From contig JACKFH010000001.1 of NCBI GenBank assembly GCA_020632575.1, positions 124,001 to 188,000 of the forward strand: 64,000 bases of DNA, in the 5' to 3' direction. Below are positions 53,759 through 62,491 of the stretch, one piece after another. A model generated the notes under the pieces. The model saw only the letters and a program-made list of their open reading frames with translations, ran no database searches and was not told the origin of the DNA. The number at the start of each line of letters is the position of its first letter. Position 1 is the first letter of the stretch. The translations under genes were made by a program, and so were the position numbers. The stretch is from Candidatus Omnitrophota bacterium. Its GTDB lineage: Bacteria; Hinthialibacterota; Hinthialibacteria; OLB16.

Positions 53759-54841
53759 ATGATCCGAAACATTCTCTTGGTTTCTGTTTTCCTGACATTC
53801 GCTTCCTCCGCCATCGCTCAGATCGCCGAGGAAGAAAAGGATATTATTGTTGAACGGGTTTTCGGAAGGGAGCACCCGGGAATCTATAAACACCCGGCAT
53901 CGATCACCGAGCTTGAGAATGGAGACCTCTATATCGCCTACTATGGCGGTTCGGGGGAGTACGAGGATGACACAGCGGTCTATGGTTCGCGGCTCAAGCA
54001 GGGAGAGACGGAGTGGTCTTTCCCCGAGGTCATCGCGGACACCCCCGGTCGGGGGGAGGGAAACCCGGTTGTCTGGCAGGCTCCCGATGGGGTGGTCTGG
54101 CTCTTCTATGTCAATCGGTACGGGGACACCTGGTCCAACGCCCGTGTGAAAGCGAAGATTTCCAAGGATGGCGCCAGAACCTGGTCGGACTCCTTCATGT
54201 TTTCCATGGAGGAGGGATCGATGGTGAAAGGCGCGCCCATTGTTCTCAACAATGGCGATTACCTCCTCCCCATGTACCATGAGACCGGCGAGGACATTAA
54301 CAAGACTGTCGCCTCCACCACCTCCTACTTCATGCGCTACAGCCCTCAAACAGGAGAGTGGACCGAATCGAATCGGATTGCCTCCCCCATGGGAAACCTT
54401 CAGGCCGAGGTGGCGCAAATCAGTGACGATTACCTGGTCTGCTACATCCGCCGCGGCGGTGATTTTCTTCCGACCGACGATGGTTGGTTGCTGAGATCGG
54501 AATCGAGGGATGGCGGCCATACCTGGACCGAGGCCAAACAGACCGAATTCAAAAATCCGAACTCGGCAGTGGCGTTTCTCCGCCTCCAGAATGGACACCT
54601 CATGCTGATCTTCAACGATGACATGAATGTTCGAACGCCGCTCCGAGTGGCGGTTTCAACCGATGACGATGAGACCTACCCCTATGCGCGCAATGTGATC
54701 GGCGGAGACAACACCTACGCCTATCCCTACGCCATCCAGACCAAGGATGGGAAGATTCACATCGTTTGCACCACCAACAATCGGACCTCGATCCTCCACA
54801 TCACTTTCGATGAGACCGCCATTCTGGACTGGGAAATCTGA
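53759..54841 (+). CDS. Secreted sialidase/BNR-repeat protein
   Basis: 360 residues from the ATG at 53759 (GGAG upstream); the frame extends upstream but the signal peptide (MIRNILLVSVFLTFASSAIA) starts here. The six-bladed propeller shows Asp-box motifs: ISKDGARTWSDS and SESRDGGHTWTEA; strand PASITELENGDLYIAYYGG follows the start of the domain. It resembles the exo-alpha-sialidase-like (BNR_2) proteins common in PVC sulfatase loci, many of which are not true sialidases. Catalytic Arg triad and Tyr/Glu pair cannot be confirmed without alignment. It ends 15 bases from the convergent FapA-family gene. Confidence 0.8.
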   Translation: MIRNILLVSVFLTFASSAIAQIAEEEKDIIVERVFGREHPGIYKHPASITELENGDLYIAYYGGSGEYEDDTAVYGSRLKQGETEWSFPEVIADTPGRGEGNPVVWQAPDGVVWLFYVNRYGDTWSNARVKAKISKDGARTWSDSFMFSMEEGSMVKGAPIVLNNGDYLLPMYHETGEDINKTVASTTSYFMRYSPQTGEWTESNRIASPMGNLQAEVAQISDDYLVCYIRRGGDFLPTDDGWLLRSESRDGGHTWTEAKQTEFKNPNSAVAFLRLQNGHLMLIFNDDMNVRTPLRVAVSTDDDETYPYARNVIGGDNTYAYPYAIQTKDGKIHIVCTTNNRTSILHITFDETAILDWEI

Positions 54842-54856
54842 ATTGGAGGGTTGGGA

Positions 54857-56257
54857 TCAATTGGCCCTGGTCCGGATCTCGCCTTTTTCGTAGAAGAAGG
54901 TCGTGTGACGCAGATCGTGATCGAGCCGGAGGATGTCGCCGGGGATCTTAATCGTCACACCGCCATGGGCCGTGTCGAGAGCGGTGATCGTCCCGGCCCG
55001 CGCGACTGTCAGTTCCTCCTCCAAACGGATCAATTCTTCCTCGAGGTGTTTGATCCTTCCCTGGAGCAGGAACTTTTGTTGGACCGACTTAACACGAATA
55101 TTCTCGATTTGTTTTGGGTCCATCGTTTTGAACTCGGGAAGGGAAGCGATTCGGTTAATAACCTGCTCAATGTCCTTCAACCTGAGGTTAAGATCTTTCA
55201 ACTCATCTTTTGAATTTCCGATTACTTTTACCAAATCCGGGGTTAAACCCAGGGAAAGTATGGTTTTCGCGCTAATCTCCGAACCGAGAAAGCCGGCTTG
55301 AATCGATTCCTTGGCGCAAATCTCCCCACCCGAAATGCTTCCATGCTCGTCGTTCACCTGGACCAGTTTTCCGGCGGTGACATGACAGGTTAGTAGGTGG
55401 TTCTCCATGATCACATCCTCTCCCGCCACCAGAGTAACATCCGAGGCGAATCGCGCATGGATGCTGCCCCCCGCCTCCAGGCGTCCTTTGCCGCCACCCT
55501 GAATTCCGCCGCCAACTTGGATATTTCCGCCTGCTTTGATCTCCGAGGCCTCGACCAGTCCCCCCACGATGACATCGTCGTCGGCGACCACGTTAAACCC
55601 CGCGAGGACGTTTCCGGAAATCGAGACGGAACCCTTGAATTCGATGTTCCCTGTTTTGTAGGAAACATCCCCGGAAACCTCGTACATTTGGGTGATGGAG
55701 ACCGTATCGCTTTTTCTGGTGATCGCCCCATCTTCTGAGGCAACCGCCAAATGCCCCTCCTCGATCACCTCCACTCCCGGCCCGGTCTTCAATATGGCCT
55801 CTTTAGGTTTCGCGCAGGGGATCGGGTTGCCAAAAATATCCGAACCATCCTCGCCAGGAATGGGATCGTGTTTGCGAACCAGTTCTTGTCCCTTGCTGAC
55901 ATTGAGGAATAGGTTGAGTTCCTTGTGGTCGACCTTCCCCTTTTCGTCCTCCTTGGCGTGAGAACTCAGATGGAACGGGTCGACAAAAAACTCCAACCAG
56001 CCATGAGTCGGATCCTTTGGGGGCGTCCCGCGACCGATCTCGACCCAGGCATCGGATCGCTCCTCGATTACTTTGGCAATGGCGTCACGGTCAATTTCCG
56101 CCTTGACTTTCGCCTCTCGGATCGCCTCCAAAACATCCGAAACGGAAACTTCCGTATCGGCGAACAGTCCCAATTCTTTCAAACGGAATTCGAGAGAGAG
56201 ATTGCTATCTCTCGCTTCGAGAGCAAACCGTTCGTCTTTTGTCAATGGGACACTCAT
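54857..56257 (-). CDS. FapA-family (DUF342) protein
   Basis: 466 residues with AAGAAGGGTCG before the ATG. Residues about 75-270 match DUF342: WLEFFVDPFH, KHDPIPGEDGSDIFGNPIP, AILKTGPGVEVIEEGHLAVA and then a series of beta-helix rungs (GSVSISGNVLAGFNVVADDD, EIKAGGNIQVGGGIQGGG). The C-terminal part (about 360-440) is a coiled coil. DUF342/FapA proteins are cytoplasmic, self-associating and linked to signalling or surface functions in Gram-negative and Gram-positive bacteria; the exact role is not settled. It follows the ketosynthase-like gene by 85 bases on the same strand. Confidence 0.85.
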   Translation of the reverse strand: MSVPLTKDERFALEARDSNLSLEFRLKELGLFADTEVSVSDVLEAIREAKVKAEIDRDAIAKVIEERSDAWVEIGRGTPPKDPTHGWLEFFVDPFHLSSHAKEDEKGKVDHKELNLFLNVSKGQELVRKHDPIPGEDGSDIFGNPIPCAKPKEAILKTGPGVEVIEEGHLAVASEDGAITRKSDTVSITQMYEVSGDVSYKTGNIEFKGSVSISGNVLAGFNVVADDDVIVGGLVEASEIKAGGNIQVGGGIQGGGKGRLEAGGSIHARFASDVTLVAGEDVIMENHLLTCHVTAGKLVQVNDEHGSISGGEICAKESIQAGFLGSEISAKTILSLGLTPDLVKVIGNSKDELKDLNLRLKDIEQVINRIASLPEFKTMDPKQIENIRVKSVQQKFLLQGRIKHLEEELIRLEEELTVARAGTITALDTAHGGVTIKIPGDILRLDHDLRHTTFFYEKGEIRTRAN

Positions 56258-56342
56258 GGAACGACCCTTCTTGAGTTTTATGACTTATGGTGGTTTCTCT
56301 CTTTAACCTACACTTATCGTTTGGATTGGTCAATACAGATTG

Positions 56343-57530
56343 CTAGGAGATTTCGAATCGGACCCCGGCGAAGAGACCCGACCAAGAGATGGACTGGACC
56401 GCGAGGATGTCTCCGGGTAGGAGTGGATCCGCAGCCCACCGATCTGGGGCGAATGATGGATGGATGGATTCCAAGAGCTCATCCATCCGAGGCGACGGAT
56501 CCAAAAGAGCGCAGGCCAAATCATGGACACCGTTCGAACCCCCGAGCCAACCCGTCCGATGTCGGTAGCAGGTGAGATTCGAGTCAGGGTCCGCCAACTC
56601 GAACTCCCTGGAATCGATGTCGGATGATCCGGCCCCGGACAGCACCGTTAGCCTAGGAATTGTGGTTTCCCCCTCCCATTCGCGCATTTCCGGATTGAAG
56701 GCTTTGGGTCGGCCAATATGTCCCCCCCGCCACTTCGCGATAGGTTTTGAGCCCCTGGAACGCGCGAAATCCGCCCGCTCGAGGACAATCACGGTCCCTG
56801 TCTCCCCCAAAACGGTTCCGCAAGCCTCTTTGGTGAATGGCCGGGGACCATCCGGGTGGTTGAGATCGAGCCTGCCCAGCTGGTGGTGGGTGACAACATG
56901 GTAGGGATCCACCAGGCAATCGGCCCCCCCCGCCAGCATGACATCCGCCTCTCCCCGTTCGATGATCGCTACCGCCTCTTGAATCGAGACCAGGCTGCCG
57001 ACACCGTTCAGACAAATCGTGTTGGAGGGCGCCTTGAGACCCAGTTCGATCGCGACAGTCCCCGGGACCAGGTTGGGAATGTGGCGGAGGAACCAATAGG
57101 GGGGCATCAATTTCGCCGAATTTTCGGCATATTTTTCCAGGAAGAGTTTTCCGGCCGGGTCGAGCGAGTTCCGGACCGCGTAGCAAACCTCCTCCAAGGT
57201 AGCGCCCAGTCGGCCCGCTGACATGACAACCCCCGCGCGCTCAGGGTCGACTTGCCCCTCCAGGTTGGCATCCTCCCAGGCAAGATTCCCGGCGGCCAGA
57301 GCCAAATGAATGTTTCTCCGAGAGACTTTTAGCGCCTTCCGGTTGCGAACATGTTGTTTGGCCTGAAAATCCTTGACCTCCGCGCCAAAACGAACCGGAT
57401 AATCGCCTGTCTCAAAGAGAGAGATTTCCGCAATGCCCGAGGCGTCCTCGGAAAGCGCCTTTCGGATCGCTTCGGTCCCTATTCCCAATGGCGAGACCAC
57501 GCCAATTCCTGTTATCCACACTTCGCTCAT
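56343..57530 (-). CDS. Divergent beta-ketoacyl synthase-like protein
   Basis: 395 residues with the thiolase/ketosynthase fold: VWITGIGVVSPLGIGTEAIR at the start, TICLNGVGSLVSIQEA with the presumed active-site C173, and ADVMLAGGADCLVDPY. GPRPFTKEACGTVLGETGTVIVL matches the FabF GTVLGEGAG segment. The C-terminal His of the usual C-H-H triad is missing: the FabF TGHTLGASG position reads RTGWLGGSNG (W328), and the first His motif (GT..ND) reads SGAGSSDID. Such proteins may not condense acyl chains normally. No ACP, malonyltransferase or ketoreductase is nearby. Confidence 0.78.
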   Translation of the reverse strand: MSEVWITGIGVVSPLGIGTEAIRKALSEDASGIAEISLFETGDYPVRFGAEVKDFQAKQHVRNRKALKVSRRNIHLALAAGNLAWEDANLEGQVDPERAGVVMSAGRLGATLEEVCYAVRNSLDPAGKLFLEKYAENSAKLMPPYWFLRHIPNLVPGTVAIELGLKAPSNTICLNGVGSLVSIQEAVAIIERGEADVMLAGGADCLVDPYHVVTHHQLGRLDLNHPDGPRPFTKEACGTVLGETGTVIVLERADFARSRGSKPIAKWRGGHIGRPKAFNPEMREWEGETTIPRLTVLSGAGSSDIDSREFELADPDSNLTCYRHRTGWLGGSNGVHDLACALLDPSPRMDELLESIHPSFAPDRWAADPLLPGDILAVQSISWSGLFAGVRFEIS

Positions 57531-57638
57531 GGGGGCGGGATGATAGGGTTTTTCGGATAAGTCTCAAGATCCAAGAAGGGATCTCTTACCGCGCCGGTTT
57601 CCAACCGAGTCTTTTGAATGGCGATAGGTTGCAATCCC

Positions 57639-59135
57639 TTATTGCCGCCGCTCGAACGGAGGTTCCACAACTTTGGCGTCGAACACCAGCAGCTTCGTCT
57701 TCGACCCGCCCCCCTTCCAAAGATCATAACGAGGATCGGCGTAACGGTCGAAGAATTCATGCAGGCGCGCCCGCAATTCCTTGCCTGTCTCCCTTCGATC
57801 CAGGTGATGGATCAGGTTGGTCTCTTCACCCGGATCCTCCGAAACGTGGTAAAGCTCATCGGGACCATACGGGGTTCGCTCGATGTATTTCCATTCGTCC
57901 GTTCGAATCGCGCGTGTGTTCTCGAATTCGTAAAAGACCTCGTTCTTCCAGGGGATCGGTTCACCGGATAACGCCCCCGAAAAATCCCGTCCCGGCGACT
58001 CCGGCTCTTTCGGCATCTCCTCGCCAAGGTCCAGATACGAGAGAACGGTCGGCATGAGATCGTAGGTGGAAACCAGTATGTCGGAGGTCGTTTCCTCGGG
58101 AATCCTCCCTGGTTGACGAAGGATGAGCGGGACTTGAAGCATTCCATCATAGGCGGTAATCGGACGAGTATGGTCGCCCATCCCCCAAAAACCGCCTTGT
58201 CCGCCCACCCAGCCCTGATCGGCGGTGAAGAGTATCAGCGTGTTCTCATCCAGTCCCAAACGCTCGAGTGTTTCAAGCACCTCCCCGACACCGTCATCGA
58301 CACCGGAGAGCTCGGAAGCATACCTCCGGATGGAGACCGGGTTGTTGATGAATTGACGGTTGTTGAGAAGCCAGGGATGCGGATCTCTTCTCGGGAAGGA
58401 GGGGAGCTCTTTCTCGGAATAATATCCAGCATGCCGATTCCGAGCCTCCCGCGACAAATGCCCGCCCAGACCATACGGGCCGTTATAAGAGAGAAAGAGG
58501 AAGAACGGTTTCTCTTGATGGGTCTCGATGAACTGAACCGCCCTCTCCGTCCAAAGATCGGTTAGATACCCGGGATATTCTTTAATCTCCCCATTCTCGA
58601 TGATCTCCGCGTCGTAGAACCGTGAGGTTGCCCCGTGCGGCATCGTGATCCACTCGGAAAACCCCTCCTGCGGTTCAAGGTTATTCCCAAGGTGCCACTT
58701 CCCAACCAGCCCACATTGGTATCCCGCTTCGGAAAGCACCTCGGGCAGGCTCGTGAGGTCTTCGAGGGTCGAGGCTGCCTTCGGACCGACTTGGAGATTC
58801 TGGCTGTGAAGGTAACAGTGGACCCCATGCTGGCAGGGAAGCAGCCCCGTCAGGAAGGAGGCCCGAGTCGGAGAGCAGACCCCGTTGACGCTGTAGCAAC
58901 CAGTGAAGCGAGCGCCCTCCTCGGCGAGACGGTCGATGTTCGGAGTCCGGATGTCCGGATTTCCATAGCAACCCAGAGTCCACGCCCCATGGTTGTCGGT
59001 CATGATGACCACGAGGTTGGTCGGTTTTGGAGTATTCTTAACAGGTCTCGAGGGTTGATTTCCCCAACCTTGCGAACTAGTCATGACTGTCAAACCGAGA
59101 AACCACAGGATTGAAAGCAGGCTACTATTTTTCAT
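57639..59135 (-). CDS. Secreted sulfatase (formylglycine-dependent, S1-type)
   Basis: 498 residues from the ATG at 59135, which opens a signal peptide (MKNSSLLSILWFLGLTVMTS); the frame extends to 59327 only as non-homologous sequence. Core motifs are NLVVIMTDNHGAWTLGCYG, VCSPTRASFLTGLLP with C87 as formylglycine precursor, GLVGKWHLGNNL, FFLFLSYNGPYG and LILFTADQGWVGGQGG. In this one the first metal motif is TDNHG rather than DDLGW, as in a subgroup of bacterial sulfatases. It stands alone on the minus strand. Substrate unknown. Confidence 0.9.
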   Translation of the reverse strand: MKNSSLLSILWFLGLTVMTSSQGWGNQPSRPVKNTPKPTNLVVIMTDNHGAWTLGCYGNPDIRTPNIDRLAEEGARFTGCYSVNGVCSPTRASFLTGLLPCQHGVHCYLHSQNLQVGPKAASTLEDLTSLPEVLSEAGYQCGLVGKWHLGNNLEPQEGFSEWITMPHGATSRFYDAEIIENGEIKEYPGYLTDLWTERAVQFIETHQEKPFFLFLSYNGPYGLGGHLSREARNRHAGYYSEKELPSFPRRDPHPWLLNNRQFINNPVSIRRYASELSGVDDGVGEVLETLERLGLDENTLILFTADQGWVGGQGGFWGMGDHTRPITAYDGMLQVPLILRQPGRIPEETTSDILVSTYDLMPTVLSYLDLGEEMPKEPESPGRDFSGALSGEPIPWKNEVFYEFENTRAIRTDEWKYIERTPYGPDELYHVSEDPGEETNLIHHLDRRETGKELRARLHEFFDRYADPRYDLWKGGGSKTKLLVFDAKVVEPPFERRQ

Positions 59136-59241
59136 TGCTTGTCGGTTCCATCCATTCCGGTAAAATCTCGTTGTGGAAAACTGTAGGGAGAGTAACATAT
59201 CCCGGCATACTATCAAAATCGACAAGACTGATGGTGGACAT

Positions 59242-59723
59242 ATGACAGAGATTGGAAAATCATCAAATCCTGGATTTCCCTTGAATAGATTCTCTTCAAC
59301 CGTCTTGATCGGATTGAGTGTCTTCAACCTAGGGGCCGTTGGGCAAAGCAGCGAAGAACCAAAACTTGGTCAACAAATCAAGACAGCCTTTGTCAATGTC
59401 AGGAATGCCCTTGAAGAAAGTGATCTATCAAAGGTCGCAAAGCACACCTTTTTGAAACGAGGAAGGACTACCAGGCATCAAGAGTCGCCTACAGAAATCC
59501 TACAGTCTGATGAAGAGTTCGTATTGAACAAATGGCTCCTTTAGAAGACAGGGTTAAACTCATAGGACCCACGTCGAAGGGAACAAGCGACTGTGTCTCG
59601 TTTTGGAAGACAGACAGTCCTTGCCAAGGAACTGGTAGCGTGGTGAATCAAGGAGAGGTTAAGACGCCCAGAATCCCATGGCTATGGATAGATATGAGAT
59701 TGCCGCAAATTCCAGGAAACTGA
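59242..59723 (+). pseudogene. Decayed secreted-protein gene
   Basis: From the ATG at 59242 the frame gives a possible exported N-terminus (FSSTVLIGLSVFNLGAVGQS) followed by KLGQQIKTAFVNVRNALEES. It stops at 59544, but a neighbouring frame carries on plausibly (LEDRVKLIGPTSKGTSDCVS...PCQGTGSV) to TGA at 59721, so one frameshift separates two halves. AT content is higher than in the neighbours. No family recognised. Confidence 0.4.
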
Positions 59724-60186
59724 GAGGCGTATGTTGCGAACATCCTGAGTTTAAACACGGCTTCCTTTGCTAAGATGGTGAAAGAACTGGTCGTTCGAAA
59801 TAAGGAGACGGCTCAAATGTTTCAGAGGCCCCAAACTCATCCCCAGTTGGCGGTCCTTTGTTGGAAAAAATTTCTAACGCAGCGGAAGGAGACCAGCGAA
59901 AGGTGTTGGAGGACTATTTTGAGGGAAAAATTTTCTAGCCAATCCACTCCAATTGGAACTCAGAAGACAATGACCACTGTGATGCGCTGGCTGCAATTAA
60001 GTCTTCTTGTCTTGACCTTCCGCCTTTTGCCCCGATTGCTTCCGGGAATAGCGGAGGGCATTACTTCCAGCGAATTCATCTCCCACGAAGAGGTGCTGCC
60101 CATCGAGGATCGCCGGTACCACCAACGCCTCAAGACTGGGCCCGTTCACCAACCCGCCCTTCGACGCCCAGCCAAAGGCAGGGGAG
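59724..60186. other. Gene-poor stretch with coding debris
   Basis: No convincing gene. Short plus-strand fragments change frame repeatedly (NKETAQMFQRPQTHPQLAVL, then EGDQRKVLEDYFEGKIF), and stop codons close all frames before 60050. From about 60052 to 60186 the frame of the next gene is open and reads NASRLGPFTNPPFDAQPKAG, so the true start of that gene may have been further upstream. Confidence 0.4.
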
Positions 60187-62262
60187 ATGACCATCCCCTT
60201 CGAGGGCTGGCTGATTATTCTTCCGATTCAAGATTTCCTTCAGATTGCCATGAACGTGAAGGTCGAGTTGGTCTCTGAACACACGTTGGAAGGATGGAAG
60301 GATTGGTCCAAGGCAATCGTGGCAGGGACGAGGGACCACCTTCCTGTTGTGGGTGAGGAACTAGAGGGACCGAAAGATTACGAGATTCGGGTTTCTCCCG
60401 ATCGGATTGTAGTCTGCGGTTTCGATCCCAGCGGGGTTCGTTTCGGTCTCTTCGATTTGGAGGAGCGTATGAGTCTCCGAGAGGCGCCCTTCCTCCCGAA
60501 AGACCTGCACACGGTTCGCCACAGTCTCTTTAAAACTCGGATGGTCCTTTCCTGGCTCGGTTGGATGGAATGGCCCGATGCCTACCTCTCGCACCTCGCC
60601 CATGATGGTTACGATGCCATCTTCGCCTCGGTCTACGCCAACCCGAACGGTGTGGAGGGGCCGCCCCATTACCACCTGATTCGGAAACAGAACGCCGACA
60701 ACCTCCACGATCTCATCCGACGTGCGAACCGGCAGGGGATCAAGGTCTACGCCCCCGTTCTCTACAACAACACGGGGACACCCGAGAACGAAGCCGGTTT
60801 GCGAGAACATGTCCGCGACATCGTCACGAAATTCCCGGACATCCACGGCTACATTCTCCTGACCGAAGGTTTTTATTACAAAGCCTTCTTCGGCGCGGGA
60901 GGTCATGGGGGACAGGACCTCAAAGAGTGGGCCAAACACTGGACTCGCGCGGTTGAGATTGCCACGGAGGAGATCCACAAGATCGACCCCAACATCGAAG
61001 TCCTACCCTGGGAATACAACATCGATTTCCGCCCCCACCGGGTCGAACTGAAACGCTATGTCGTCAGCCTGCTTCCGAAGGAAACAATTCCCCTTCTCAC
61101 CTGGGAGAATGGCAAAGCCTTCGAGATCGATGGCCTCAAAGGTTATCTCCGGGACTATTCGATCAGCCAAGTCGGTCCCGCGGAGGTGGCCGCCGGTCAG
61201 ATCGAGGAGGCCAAGAGTCGCGGGATGAAGGTCTACTGCAAGGCCGACTGTTTCGCCACTTGGCAGTTCGGCACGATCCCCTACCTCCCCTGCCCCCAAC
61301 AGTGGCAGCGCCGCTACGATACACTCGCCGAGTATGGGGTCGATGGGACCCTCGAAACCTGGAGCAACGGGTATAAGCCGAATTTCATCGCCGGACTCCG
61401 AGCCTGGTCGGCCTGGACCGATTCGCCGCCTTCGGAAGATATCCTCCGGTCGATCGCCCGACGGGAGTTTGGCGCGGGATCCGAAGACCTCGTGATGGAC
61501 GCCTGGGAACATTTCAGTCGGGCGATTCAGTATGTTCCGGATACTGGCCCCTCCATGGGAACCAACAACGCCGTCGCCAACCCGCTCTTCTTCGAACCGG
61601 CCGAACCTCGAATCATGATGCTGGACCACTCCTGGTGGGACGAGCAAAAATGGTCTCACCGGATCACCGGTCACAAGATGAACCCATACTGGCCCTACAC
61701 CCACGCGCGCATGGTTTTCTATCCCGATTTCACCAACCGGTCGAACCGCGCCGAACAATATGCCAGGACCTGGTCGGGAATCGGCCAAATCGAGAATCCG
61801 GAAAAACTCAATGAAAATCGGGTGCTTCCCGTTTTCAACAAGCACCTCTTACTCGCCGCCGATGAATTCGAGAAAGGGCTCTTGCCCTATCGACAGGCCG
61901 CGCTAAGTGCTCCCGAATCCAAGCGGGAGGGCGCGATGAAGGAAGTGATGGTGGCCGAACAGATCCGAAACATGCTCCTCAGCCTAAACGCGATCCTGGA
62001 GTTCGAGGACTTGAGGTTTCGCTTGGTTCACCTCGAAGCCGATGACCCTTCGGAAAACATCCTTGGGCGGATGAAGGAGATTCTGAGAGACGAGATCGAA
62101 CGAACCGAAAGGTCCCTCGTCATCGCCGAGCGCGATTCACGCCTTGGATACGAGTGCGAGCAGGATTATGTCTACACCCCCTATGTCCTCCGCGAGAAAA
62201 TCCGGCTTTTGAAGGACACCCTGAACGATCAAGTTCCATCCTATGAGAAGAGAGAAGAGTGA
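60187..62262 (+). CDS. Glycoside-hydrolase-like protein (GH20/GH67-type N-domain plus TIM barrel)
   Basis: 691 residues as drawn. Residues about 25-110 form an alpha/beta domain (DYEIRVSPDRIVVCGFDPSG, VRFGLFDLEERM) as in the second domain of GH20 and in GH67/GH115 enzymes. The barrel spans about 115-480: KTRMVLSWLGWMEWPDAYLS, YDAIFASVYANPNGVEGP, RANRQGIKVYAPVLYNNTG, IHGYILLTEGFYYKAFFG (Glu as a candidate acid) and VDGTLETWSNGYKPNFIAGL (Glu). Residues about 560-690 are helical. No signal peptide is present and the region upstream is decayed, so the N-terminus may be truncated; ATG 60250 is another possible start. The exact family is uncertain. Confidence 0.6.
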   Translation: MTIPFEGWLIILPIQDFLQIAMNVKVELVSEHTLEGWKDWSKAIVAGTRDHLPVVGEELEGPKDYEIRVSPDRIVVCGFDPSGVRFGLFDLEERMSLREAPFLPKDLHTVRHSLFKTRMVLSWLGWMEWPDAYLSHLAHDGYDAIFASVYANPNGVEGPPHYHLIRKQNADNLHDLIRRANRQGIKVYAPVLYNNTGTPENEAGLREHVRDIVTKFPDIHGYILLTEGFYYKAFFGAGGHGGQDLKEWAKHWTRAVEIATEEIHKIDPNIEVLPWEYNIDFRPHRVELKRYVVSLLPKETIPLLTWENGKAFEIDGLKGYLRDYSISQVGPAEVAAGQIEEAKSRGMKVYCKADCFATWQFGTIPYLPCPQQWQRRYDTLAEYGVDGTLETWSNGYKPNFIAGLRAWSAWTDSPPSEDILRSIARREFGAGSEDLVMDAWEHFSRAIQYVPDTGPSMGTNNAVANPLFFEPAEPRIMMLDHSWWDEQKWSHRITGHKMNPYWPYTHARMVFYPDFTNRSNRAEQYARTWSGIGQIENPEKLNENRVLPVFNKHLLLAADEFEKGLLPYRQAALSAPESKREGAMKEVMVAEQIRNMLLSLNAILEFEDLRFRLVHLEADDPSENILGRMKEILRDEIERTERSLVIAERDSRLGYECEQDYVYTPYVLREKIRLLKDTLNDQVPSYEKREE

Positions 62263-62491
62263 GAGGCGACCGGATGACCCGACACAGAGGCGTGGTCAAT
62301 TTCGCCACCTTCTGTATCATGGAAAGTGGCAAGGGTTTTTCCGGATCGCCCCACTGACAACGCGTCTTGACAATTCAGGCGAATCGGTCAATCAATTTCA
62401 ATTATTCCATTGAGTGTTGGAATTGCGAGAAGTCCGTGTTAGATTTACTTGGCGATGTAAAGTTAATTCTTGAACGAAGGTGTGCGTTTTC

